Positions 34,830 to 46,900 of a stretch of DNA of 64,000 bases are shown here, in pieces; position 1 is the first letter of the stretch; every line of letters starts with the position of its first letter. The stretch spans positions 13,764,445 to 13,828,444 of the forward strand of contig NC_087079.1 in assembly GCF_026151205.1 (NCBI RefSeq). Reading direction: 5' to 3'. The stretch is from Bolinopsis microptera. Its lineage: Eukaryota; Ctenophora; Tentaculata; Lobata; Bolinopsidae. Position numbers and translations under genes: made by a program. The notes under the pieces were generated by a model. That model did no database searches, was not told the DNA's origin, and saw only the letters and a program-made list of their open reading frames with translations.

Positions 34830-37711
34830 AAGTTTATTGATGATAAGAAAAGAGAAGAGTTTGTTGTGGTAAACTCTAAGTTTATTGATTATAAGAAAAG
34901 AGAAGGGTTTGTTGTGGTAAGCTCTAAGTTTATTGATAATAAGAAAAGAGAAGGGTTTGTTGTGGTAAGCTCTAAGTTTATTGATGATAAGAAAAGAGAA
35001 GGGTTTGTTGTGGTAAGCTCTAAGTTTATTGATGATAAGAAAAGAGAAGGGTTTGTTGTGGTAAGCTCTAAGTTTATTGATGATAAGAAAAGAGAAGGGT
35101 TTGTTGTGGTAAGCTCTAAGTTTATTGATGATAAGAAAAGAGAAGGGTTTGTTGTGGTAAACTCTAAGTTTATTGATGATAAGAAAAGAGAAGGGTTTGT
35201 TGTGGTAAGCTCTAAGTTTATTGATGATAAGAAAAGAGAAGGGTTTGTTGTGGTAAGCTCTAAGTTTATTGATGATAAGAAAAGAGAAGGGTTTGTTGTG
35301 GTAAGCTCTAAGTTTATTGATGATAAGAAAAGAGAAGGGTTTGTTGTGGTAAGCTCTAAGTTTATTGATGATAAGAAAAGAGAAGAGTTTGTTATGGTAA
35401 ACTCTAAGTTTATTGATGATAAGAAAAGAGAAGAGTTTGTTGTGGTAAACTCTAAGTTTATTGATGATAAGAAAAGAGAAGGGTTTGTTGTGGTAAACTC
35501 TAAGTTTATTGATGATAAGAAAAGAGAAGGGTTTGTTGTGGTAAACTCTATGTTTATTGATGATAAGAAAAGAGAAGGGTTTGTTGTGGTAAACTCTAAG
35601 ATTATTGATGATAAGAAAAGAGAAGGGTTTGTTGTGGTAAACTCTAAGTTTATTGATGATAAGAAAAGAGAAGGGTTTGTTGTGGTAAACTCTAAGTTTA
35701 TTGATGATAAGAAAAGAGAAGGGTTTGTTGTGGTAAACTCTAAGTTTATTGATGATAAGAAAAGAGAAGGGTTTGTTGTGGTAAGCTCTAAGTTTATTGA
35801 TGATAAGAAAAGAGAAGGGTTTGTTGTGGTAAACTCTAAGTTTATTGATGATAAGAAAAGAGAAGGGTTTGTTGTGGTAAACTCTAAGTTTATTGATGAT
35901 AAGAAAAGAGAAGGGTTTGTTGTGGTAAGCTCTAAGTTTATTGATGATAAGAAAAGAGAAGGGTTTGTTGTGGTAAGCTCTAAGTTTATTGATGATAAGA
36001 AAAGAGAAGGGTTTGTTGTGGTAAGCTCTAAGTTTATTGATGATAAGAAAAGAGAAGAGTTTGTTATGGTAAACTCTAAGTTTATTGATGATAAGAAAAG
36101 AGAAGAGTTTGTTGTGGTAAACTCTAAGTTTATTGATGATAAGAAAAGAGAAGGGTTTGTTGTGGTAAACTCTAAGTTTATTGATGATAAGAAAAGAGAA
36201 GGGTTTGTTGTGGTAAACTCTATGTTTATTGATGATAAGAAAAGAGAAGGGTTTGTTGTGGTAAACTCTAAGATTATTGATGATAAGAAAAGAGAAGGGT
36301 TTGTTGTGGTAAACTCTAAGTTTATTGATGATAAGAAAAGAGAAGGGTTTGTTGTGGTAAACTCTAAGTTTATTGATGATAAGAAAAGAGAAGGGTTTGT
36401 TGTGGTAAACTCTAAGTTTATTGATGATAAGAAAAGAGAAGGGTTTGTTGTGGTAAGCTCTAAGTTTATTGATGATAAGAAAAGAGAAGGGTTTGTTGTG
36501 GTAAACTCTAAGTTTATTGATGATAAGAAAAGAGAAGGGTTTGTTGTGGTAAACTCTAAGTTTATTGATGATAAGAAAAGAGAAGGGTTTGTTGTGGTAA
36601 GCTCTAAGTTTATTGATGATAAGAAAAGAGAAGGGTTTGTTGTGGTAAGCTCTATGTTTATTGATAATAAGAGAAGAGAAGGGTTTGTTGTGGTAAACTC
36701 TAAGTTTATTGATGATAAGAAAAGAGAAGGGTTTGTTGTGGTAAGCTCTAAGTTTATTGATGATAAGAGAAGAGAAGGGTTTGTTGTGGTAAACTCTAAG
36801 TTTATTGATGATAAGAAAAGAGAAGGGTTTGTTGTGGTAAGCTCTAAGTTTATTGATGATAAGAAAAGAGAAGGGTTTGTTGTGGTAAACTCTAAGTTTA
36901 TTGATGATAAGAAAAGAGAAGGGTTTGTTGTGGTAAACTCTAAGTTTATTGATGATAAGAAAAGAGAAGGGTTTGTTGAGGTAAACTCTAAGTTTATTGA
37001 TGATAAGAAAAGAGAAGGGTTTGTTGTGGTAAGCTCTAAGTTTATTGATGATAAGAAAAGAGAAGGGTTTGTTGTGGTAAACTCTAAGTTTATTGATTAT
37101 AAGAAAAGAGAAGGGTTTGTTGTGGTAAACTCTAAGTTTATTGATGATAAGAAAAGAGAAGGGTTTGTTGTGGTAAGCTCTAAGTTTATTGATGATAAGA
37201 AAAGAGAAGGGTTTGTTGTGGTAAGCTCTAAGTTTATTGATTATAAGAAAAGAGAAGGGTTTGTTGTGGTAAACTCTAAGTTTATTGATGATAAGAAAAG
37301 AGAAGGGTTTGTTGTGGTAAGCTCTAAGTTTATTGATGATAAGAAAAGAGAAGGGTTTGTTGTGGTAAACTCTAAGTTTATTGATGATAAGAAAAGAGAA
37401 GGGTTTGTTGTGGTAAACTCTAAGTTTATTGATGATAAGAAAAGAGAAGGGTTTGTTGTGGTAAGCTCTAAGTTTATTGATGATAAGAAAAGAGAAGGGT
37501 TTGTTGTGGTAAACTCTATGTTTATTGATGATAAGAAAAGAGAAGGGTTTGTTGAGGTAAGCTCTAAGTTTATTGATGATAAGAAAAGAGAAGGGTTTGT
37601 TGAGGTAAACTCTAAGTTTATTGATGATAAGAAAAGAGAAGGGTTTGTTGTGGTAAACTCTAAGTTTATTGATTATAAGAAAAGAGAAGGGTTTGTTGTG
37701 GTAAACTCTAA
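34830..37711. repeat. 48-bp minisatellite, ~60 copies, with higher-order duplication
   Basis: The unit starts AAGTTTATTGATGATAAG and ends GTAAACTCT or GTAAGCTCT. Since 48 is a multiple of three and the unit lacks stops in one frame per strand, frames of about 995 and 990 codons run through it on both strands; the plus frame repeats KFIDDKKREGFVVVSS. A variant string (GAGTTTGTTATGG, then an AAG-to-ATG unit, then a TTT-to-ATT unit) occurs twice exactly 672 bp (14 units) apart, so a block was duplicated. In the plus frame all the variants I noted change the amino acid (Ser/Asn, Gly/Glu, Val/Met, Asp/Tyr), which does not suggest protein-level constraint. I call it satellite DNA, not a gene. Confidence 0.93.
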
Positions 37712-37736
37712 TAGGAACGCTGGTCGTTAGCAGCTC

Positions 37737-37825
37737 TATAAAGTATAAATGAGCTTTAACCGGCATTATAGTTGACTCCTCCAGCCTCCTCCTTTGTTAT
37801 GCATACAAATATAAATTTAATGACG
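37737..37825 (+). promoter_or_regulatory. Possible promoter and first coding exon of the SLC6 gene
   Basis: TATAAAGTATAAATG at 37737-37751 resembles a TATA box. An ATG at 37799 opens MHTNINLMT and reaches a GT at 37826 in phase 0, the phase needed by the first certain exon at 38275. The donor (ACG|GTAAAA) is mediocre and no conservation can be judged for nine residues, so this is a weak proposal. Confidence 0.3.
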
Positions 37826-38274
37826 GTAAAAATTGACAAAAAGGCGTCGTGGTTTGTGAAGTAATATAGCCAGCTCTTTATGATAGAGTTGGCAATTGGT
37901 TTATTGCGCACTGTAAGGCTATAAATGCTATTTATTCAAAACTATTTTTTATCCACTTATCCCTGGCCACAGTACTGCTAACAGAAAAGTTAATACCCAT
38001 TACATTTGTTGCCTCATTGTAGATATTTTGGTTTTGTGTAAGTGTAATTGTGATAAATTTATGTAAAATATATTTGAATTTTGAAGAAAGGAAAAAAACA
38101 ATAACTGCTCTTATAACTTTATAAATCCTACACAGGCTCTCATTATGGAATTATTATACTATGATATGCTCTTAATGTTGTGTAAAATGTGTTTCTAATA
38201 CCGACTCATATGAACAAGTAGGAGTCTGTTCAAATTAGATAATAATGGTATTATAACCTGGTATTTCATCTCAG

Positions 38275-40976
38275 GACGCCGACTACAACCCAGTAACAGA
38301 TGACGAGAAGAATCGAACAGAAGAGGTAGATAAAATCCCAAGTGATGGTCGTGAACAGTGGGGTAAGTTAAAGTAGATATATTTGTATAGCAAATATAGA
38401 TCCAGGATTAGAAGTAACCACCCACCCTCACACCCTGTTTACCGAACTTTTAGGCAGGGTGCTAGGATATAGGACACATAGTAGCTCTGTACTACTATAC
38501 TTAAATAGTTCAGTTACTCACTCACTCTCTCACTTATATATTAGGACGCAATGAAACTACCGGACCACGATGTATGGGGACTTGCCACCTCATGGCAACA
38601 TTAAAATATATCGACTCTGTTACATCGTTTCCTCAAATTATTTGTTATATAGTTGTGTTGAAAGTATTAAATGTCATTTCTTCACTTTCAGAGGTCGACC
38701 GGGCTTGGGATTTGTCAGAAATATTTACCAAATTTTACTTATAAACATAGCTAGATTTATTCTCTGCCTCTAACAGCAGAGGTTGTAGACAAAGCCTGCA
38801 ACTTTGTTTTATGCTTCTGAAAAACTCAACATTTTGCTATTGGGCATTGATATGAACACAGTATTTTGAAATTTTGTCAAAGAATGGTGGTCACTTGCAT
38901 CTTGCCAGGAAATTGGACAGGTGCCAGGATATCTTCTCAGTATTTCACGAAGCCAAGTCGGGCCCTGTTCACAATAAATCTCACTTTGGTCACTGCTCTT
39001 ATTCTGTATTTCTCACTCGCTTTACAGGGTCGTATCTCACTTTAATTCACTTTATATGCATTTATTTCACCCTATTTCACTTTAATACACTTTAGATTCC
39101 TGAATGTTTCAATCAAATATTCACCAGTCGAAGAAGTTGAGGAAAGAATCACGTGGGGTAGGTCGAACAGGGTTTTATAAAATGTTCGTGTGGTCAAATA
39201 TCAAAGTGTGTGTTCATTTGTACACCAAAATCAAGGGGAATATTACTAATATTCAATAATATTCTACAGAATATTACTAGTATTCAATAATGAGGTTATG
39301 TTGGTTGAAACCAATAAGCTGATCAGAAGTCGTTTGAAGTTATATTAATTTAAAACGTGTCAGTTGAAATGTGGCTGACGGCTGTGTGACACTCATTCTA
39401 TCGTGTCTAAAATAAATACTTCGCTTTTATTATATATGTTTAAAATCAATGAGGTATGTCGAATCGTTAATTGGTATGTAAATGTAAAGTTTACTTTGTA
39501 ATGTAAAAGTATATAAAACTAAGTCTAAAGAGCGATTGGATTGACTTAATATTGAAAGGTTGACTGACTGATGTTGATTGATGATAAAAATTTTATTGGC
39601 ATAACATAAATGTTAAATCAAATTGGGTACAACCAACTATGTATTTATTTCAAGCAGTGTTAGATCAAATTGAGCAATTGTGAAACCGGATGGAAAATTC
39701 CCAGGAATAATCTCTTCTAAGACATAAAATCTTCTGTATGGATCCGTGACGCTGCGACTGTATTGTGACTGTATTGTGCAACCTCTGGGACAATGATATT
39801 ATCACATTGTCAAACTTTTGTAGATTCTATTGAATAATTGCTTTTTTGATTTGATCAGCATCACGCTAGAAATTTCACTGTAAGGTTTAGAATGGTAGCC
39901 AGTAATCAACATTCTGTAGAAGTGAACAACGTAGCTGTTTAGCGTATTTCCACACATCATAAATTTATGATAATATGCAGATTGAATAAACGTGTTAACT
40001 TGTTACTATGTAAAGATATACTAGCTTGGAGGGGGATATTTAAAACATATAAGTGATACGAAGATTTTATTTAGCAGGAGCTTTCAAAATACTTGTGTTA
40101 ATCGCCTTCAGCTATTTAAAGATATACTATTTTAATCTTTACATCCTGCCTCCTGTCGCTTGACTAGGTGTCACAAATTAAGTGTAATAAAATAACTGAA
40201 GATAAGAAATCGCAGTCATTTCATGTACCTTGTAGACATTATTTTAAAGATGCACACGAAAATTAAGACACAAGGATGCACAAGTGGCTGTCGGTAACTC
40301 TAATGGCTGTAGAACCGTTCTCGAGGAATCTCTCTGAATATCGGTGAACACTGAACATTGAACAGTGGACACGGTAAAATTCCTGATTCGTTAGGTTCCG
40401 AATAGGACCTTGGTGATTAAAGTGACTGTCATGTTCGAATATTACATGAAGATTAATTGTTTGAATATGGTGCCGTCAGAATGTAACGTTGATATTAATT
40501 GTATGGTCGTTGATAAATGCGACGAAAATATGCTTCAATATCGAGATTGGTGATCGTGCCGATATATTAATATATTTCTAATCCCCGTGTCAATGTTGGG
40601 TTTGTTGTTACATAAGTTAATCAAGTTTTAAATATTACCAGTGAATGAATCAACATGAGCAATTGATTAATCAACATAAGTAATAATACAAAAACATATC
40701 CTCTAATAAGTTAAGCTTGATTTTACATTATTTCAATAACATTGCCAGCGTTAATGTTATTAAATCAACAATCAAGCGAATTGATTCGTGGATAACTTGA
40801 TTAATCACATAATATTGAATATCAGTGAATATTAATGAATCTAGATTATCACATAGCTGACACGACCCCTCTAATTTCAGGAAGTAACCTTGAGTTTATA
40901 CTCTCAACGATAGGGTCCGTGGTGGGGCTCGGTAACTTGTGGAGATTTCCCATCAAAGTTAAACAGTATGGAGGAG
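38275..40976 (+). CDS. SLC6 exons: cytosolic N-terminus and TM1
   Basis: The 38275-38362 exon is polar and acidic ([12 protein letters not shown]) and ends EQWG, the gate-region motif before TM1. The 40881-40976 exon gives [18 protein letters not shown] and [14 protein letters not shown], the most conserved part of the family, with the Na+ site Asn in GLGN. Both exons end in phase 1. Confidence 0.93.
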
Positions 40977-43900
40977 GTGAGACACCTATTTCTTTATCTC
41001 CTTAGTCTTAGGAACCAATATTTTTACTTTAAATATGTTTGCTTTGCTGGAAATGCTACCCTGAAGAATGACTGGAATAAAAATCAGGGTCATTGGTCGA
41101 TGCCTCCCATAGAATAGAAGCTACCTGTTCATTTATTTTCACGACAATTCAACGGCCAGTTGGTAGATCACCGACCGGCTATAAGCCGGCTACTAACCGG
41201 CTACAATTTTTATAGCCGGCTTATAGCCGGTTAGTAGCCGCTTACATTTGTTGTTGAGCGACGGCTATTAGCCGGTTATAAGCCTGCTATTAGCCGTTTT
41301 GGTATTAAAAGTGGTTATAAGCCGGTTATAAGATATAAACTCAACTACATCGTACTGAACGATAGTCAGGAGCCGGCTATAAGAAATTCAGTGAAAACGG
41401 CTATTAGCCGGTTATAAGCCGGCTATTAGCCGTTTAGGTATCGAAAGTGGTTATAAGCCGGCTATAAGCCGGTTATAAGATATTAACTCAGTTCAGTACG
41501 ATGAAATTAAGTTAATATCTTATAGCCGGCTTATAGCCGGCTTATAACCACTTTCGATACCTAAACGGCTAATAGCCGGCTTATAACCGGCTAATAGCCG
41601 TTTTCGCTGAATTTCTTATAGCCGGCTCCTGACTATCGTTCAGTACGATGAAGTTGAGTTAATATCTTATAACCGGCTTATAACCGGCTAATAGCCGTCG
41701 CTCAACAACAAATGTAAGCGGCTACTAACCGGCTATAAGCCGGCTTATAGCCGGCTATAAAAATTGTAGCCGGCTACAAGCCGGTTTATAGCCGGCTTAT
41801 AACCGGCTTATAGCCGGTCGGTGATCTACCAATTTCCCAATTCAACTTGACTTTTGCATTAACATTTGGGCACGTTACTACGGATTAGATTAGGGCGACT
41901 CAGAAAATAATGTATACCTATAAGATTATTTATATATAATATAGATTCGTATTATAATGAGTTGAGATGATTTATAGTCTGTACTTATAGTTGTACAGTA
42001 CCACCCAGTCCATGTAAAGGTATTTAAAATAATTGTACAAATGATAAGTTTTATAGCATATATTTTTATTTGTACCTTTAACTTTATTAATGCTCTATAA
42101 CATTTTATCCATTCAATAGCGGACAGACCCTGACACGTGACCCGTATAAGACTTGTGTCACTGCAGGTGTAAGATGTTTGCCTTAAGACTGAAAATGATG
42201 AGCATTGAACAGCTGTAAATCAATGGATTTTACAACATAGTGACATAGAGTTGCCTCACAAATCAGTAGATTTTAGTACATGTAGTTGACTCCCCAAGTA
42301 GTATTATTTTGGGTTGATGAGCGGGCTGATTATGAGCAGCTGTAAATCAGTAGATTTGACTCATAAATACCTCATTTGAATAAAACATTTCCAGGTGCTT
42401 CAAGATTTTTATCATTTTCGCCACATATTAGGCAATTTACTCTTGTAATCCTTAGTTTGCCCATAATATCAGTTCCAGGCTGGACAAAATCTAGTTAACC
42501 ACTAATAGTTGCGTTTCTAGTCTACAAACTGATTCCTTGATAATGTTACCACTGATGCCTCAACAATATGTTGGAATACACCGAAGTAAAATAAGTGTCT
42601 AGATAAAAAAAAATATACCAACTGATTCCTTGATAATGTTACCACTGATGCCTCAACAGTATACCAACTGATTCCTTGATAATGTTACCACTGATGCCTC
42701 CACAATATACCAACTGATTCCTTGATAATGTTACCACTGATGCCTCAACAATATACCAACTGATTCCTTGATAATGTTACCACTGATGCCTCAACAATAT
42801 ACCAACTGATTCCTTGATAATGTTACCACTGATGCCTCAACAATATACCAACTGATTCCTTCATAATGTTACCACTGATGCCTCAACAATACACCGACTG
42901 ATTCCTAAGATGATAATCTTCTGGAATCTCACCCTTTTTGAGAGGGACCCTGTGCACAATGTGTCGGAGATTGCTCCCTACACCCCTTCAACAGGAGACA
43001 AAACCATCAACTACTTCCTAGGAACATTCTTCATCTTCCCGTGGATAATCTCCACTTTCCTTAACCCCCTCTTGTTTTGCCACTTCAAAAAAACCAAGAC
43101 AAACATCACAACCTTGTTCAAATGTCTTAATATCACAGACTTCCTGACTAATCTCTGGGCCCCACTGGTTTACACCCACCTCATGCTGACTCCAGAACTA
43201 CTTCCATCCTCCCACATCGTCTTGAGATGTACCCGGTTGTGGACATGCCTGTTTGGATGTTTCTCCCAGAACGTAGGGTTCCTTTTGGCAGTTTCTCGAG
43301 CCATCAAGATCGTGTTTCCTTTCTACAACATGAAACAAAGAAACATCCTGATTTACCTCTTCGGGTACGTCGCTTACATGACCATCAACAATGGAACCCA
43401 CTTCATCGCTACAGCATTCTTCAAGACGAACGAGTGGGGGACGAAGCTACTCAAGATTGTATTCAACCTCTGTTTGTGGGCAAACTTCAGTCACTGCTGT
43501 GCCGGAGTTATTATCTCCGTATCCACTCTCATCTACCTTTTCATCACCATTAAAAGGAATCCAGGTAAAGATAACGCCAAGTACATAACAAGCTGCATCA
43601 CAATTATGCTAATAAACATCCCCTATTTTATCTCGGTTCTCAGCATCGTGATAGTTTGGTGGGTCTCGACGGAACAGATCAGCTTTTACGAGATAGTATT
43701 TGCCTGGATACCGATCACAACCTCAGCTATTAACGCGACAGTTATCCTGACAAGGAATGGTGACGCTAGAAATTCGGTGTTCGGCATTCTCCAAAGATGG
43801 TTTGGTCACAAAGATGCCGATTCTACACTCAGCCTACTCCAGCTCGAAAAGTCGGGATTTCGCCTCCAGACGGGAACCTCAGAAATATAATCACATCAAC

Positions 43901-46900
43901 AGTATAGGCTTCTCTATATGTGTGGGCATTTAAATCCGGTCATTGGACCATCAACTTTCTAGGCCTGCTGTGTTTGATTCAAATTTCAAGACAGCTGTTG
44001 AAAATTCGCGTGGCAAAGCGGGCAATTTGATCATTTTCGACCATTGAGTTGCAGACACATCGGAAACAGACCAGTATCCTGCTGCCGTCTACTCGCCCAG
44101 TCTTAGACAACATCTCGAACTTATATATATATAACACTGAACATTATCACTGACATACATAAAATAACATTCATTTTGAATGATATTGGATTTTATTTTA
44201 AGTACCCGGAATAGCTGAGTAATATAAACGCTATCTTTCAAATTAAAGTGGCCCAGGCACTGCAATAGTACGAGCTGTATTTTAACATCTCCATGATTAA
44301 TTAGGGATACTGTCCCCTGTGTGTGAGAGAGAGCAATTAATTTCCCGAATTTGGTGGTGTTAAAACCACCTCAGCAAGTTTCAGCTGTTTGGTTGGTTAT
44401 ATTAAGCTAACAGAGACGGTGGTTTAATTCTGAGCGAAGTTAACTGTGATTTTGTGGCTTTAGACACTTTAATTAATTAATCAAGATAAGACATAGGGCA
44501 ATTTACTTTTAAAATAGTCGTATTAACAGAAGAAATCTATTAATGTTATGAGGGGAGGATAAGTGCCATTCATGATCGAAATTACGTATGCTCACAAGAG
44601 CCAGATTTTTGAGTTTTTGAAAAGTTTTGCGAGTTCAATTTACATTTTACAGTTACAACCTGTTGATGTAATAAAAATAATAAGTTTGAGTTAGTTTGAT
44701 TATATGAAAAACGAATAATATTATTATTTGTCATTAGTATGATAATAAACTTGTGAAGTGTTTATTACAACATATGCAAGCCGCAAGGGTCCACATACCA
44801 TATTATTATTATGAACAATGAAAAATAGACAATTCTGACATATTGGTTAATTTTGTGAGATTTATCAGAACAGATAACCAAGTCTTCCCTTTCAGCGGTG
44901 TTCCTGATACCATACTTCACGATGTTGGTGATAGAGGGAGTTCCACTCTTCCTGGTGGAACTCTGGATAGGACAGAAGTTCCGATCAGGTTGCATTGGAG
45001 GCTTCTACAAAATCCACAAAGCTCTAAGTAAGTAGACACGCCTACAGTTACAACACAGTACTGCAATTCTGTGTACTTTCAATGTTTATTATGCTCTAAC
45101 CACAGGTGGTATTGTTTTCCGGGCGGAAAGATGAAACACGGCCGTTTTGACACGTGAAAACCACGGCATCCCATCAAATGCAGATTGCGCGGTTAGTTGA
45201 CACGTGCGTCACAAATACGCAAGTGTTGAAACAGATACACTCTTTGAGCCATTGCCAAGTCGACCATATTGACATTCAGCTTGAGAAATCAGAAAATTAG
45301 TTGGATAGTGAAGAGTGATGATCGCTTAAAACCAATTTAAGGCTTTTTCTCCAGTCTTCATTCTAGAATGACCAAATTGGGTATAAACGAAATTTGTGAG
45401 GAGTCTAAATAGCTGAATGTTAAACTAAGTGAATTTCGGACTTCTGAGAAATCTAATTTTTTCCTTTTGAAGTCACACACTGACACGATGAGTAAGTTGC
45501 ATAAAGGTTTGACACGGTGGCGATCTGAGCCGTAATGTGTTGAAAGCTATAGTGATGGTTCAGCACAATAGCACTCACTGCCCGCACGTTCTTATCGTGA
45601 CAGATGACACTAAACAGGAGGAGAATATTACGGTGTGTCTATTAATATCTGATCTGTGTCCCCGGTATTATCTGTTACAGATCATGTCGGGACACAGATC
45701 ACAGATCAGGCCGGGGCTGGTTTTACTTGTTACTGTTTCATGAGGAGTAGAACAATGTTATTTTACACACAAACACACACACACACACACACTGATTAGA
45801 GGTACGTGTGCAAATTGACAGTAGTTATGATAACGCACAACTGTGACAACTGTTTTGACTGTATGACACTACGCCAAGATGGGTGTGTGTACGGCGTCGA
45901 CACGGAGATGATAATTGCGCCAAACACTGACTCCATGACATTAACCCTGCATTCGTGCACATATTATGCACTGCATACTGCACACATATGGTTTTGCTAC
46001 AGACTGATGGGCACACTCTGTATATAACACATGGCATATTCGCACACTTGTTGAAAACTTGCGTCACCTTGTAAGAGGTCCGCCCTAAATTTTGTCAAAG
46101 TTGTCAACATTGGACTCCCCCCCCCAAAAGTTCAAATATTATCTCTTGGGAAACCCATATAAGATAGCTGTCTTTTGGTTTCGGCCGCAAATTCTCTATT
46201 TTAAAGATTGTTGTCGTTTAGAAGTAACGGATATAACTTTCACCAACAATTGTCTGTTCACCAACAGCATAAAATGGTGATAACGGAAAATAGGTACAAT
46301 GCCGACCGGTTATTAGAGGGCTAATAGCCATCTTCTGAAAAAACTATCTTCTAGATAAACTCAGTACAATAATTTGTTTTAAACTGATCAGTATATTATA
46401 TAACAAGAATAATATGATCACAGGTGGAATTGGTTTCGCGACTTGGATGATAGGGTTCTACACGAATCTGTACTACAATGCAATCATTATGTACACTATT
46501 TATTACTTCTTCGCTTCCTTTCAAAAGGTAAGCTTTCACTCTATAAACTCTTGAAACAAAATGACAAATAAACGTTCAAATCATGTTCCAAGAAATCAAA
46601 TCATTGTCATTGTCCTTCAATATCTGTATTAAACCAACGAAGATACATTTTGTTGTGAACCATATTCATTTTGTAACTATTTAGATAAATAATATTTCAA
46701 CTTCCTCTCCCCCTTCAGACACTCCCCTGGGCTGCAGATTGTCCTATCGGCGACGATTACCCTGCGAATTGCTGTACTAACAACACTAAATCTTCTTATT
46801 ATTGGTAAATATTGGAAGAATTATATGAATGTCAGCCATCGTGGAATTCATAATAATCCTTATGTTAATTTTTGTAGAGCATTAGAATAAATGTGGTGAC

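Noticed and set aside
34743-37730. 995-codon plus-strand frame (and 990-codon minus-strand frame) as a protein gene
   Set aside because: Both frames exist only because the 48-bp unit is divisible by three and free of stops in one frame per strand. The plus-frame variants I noted are amino-acid changing, and the flanking non-repeat parts look random.
43198-43588. Overlapping 65-108 codon frames inside the receptor gene
   Set aside because: They are shadows of the 326-residue seven-helix frame, without helix or domain pattern.
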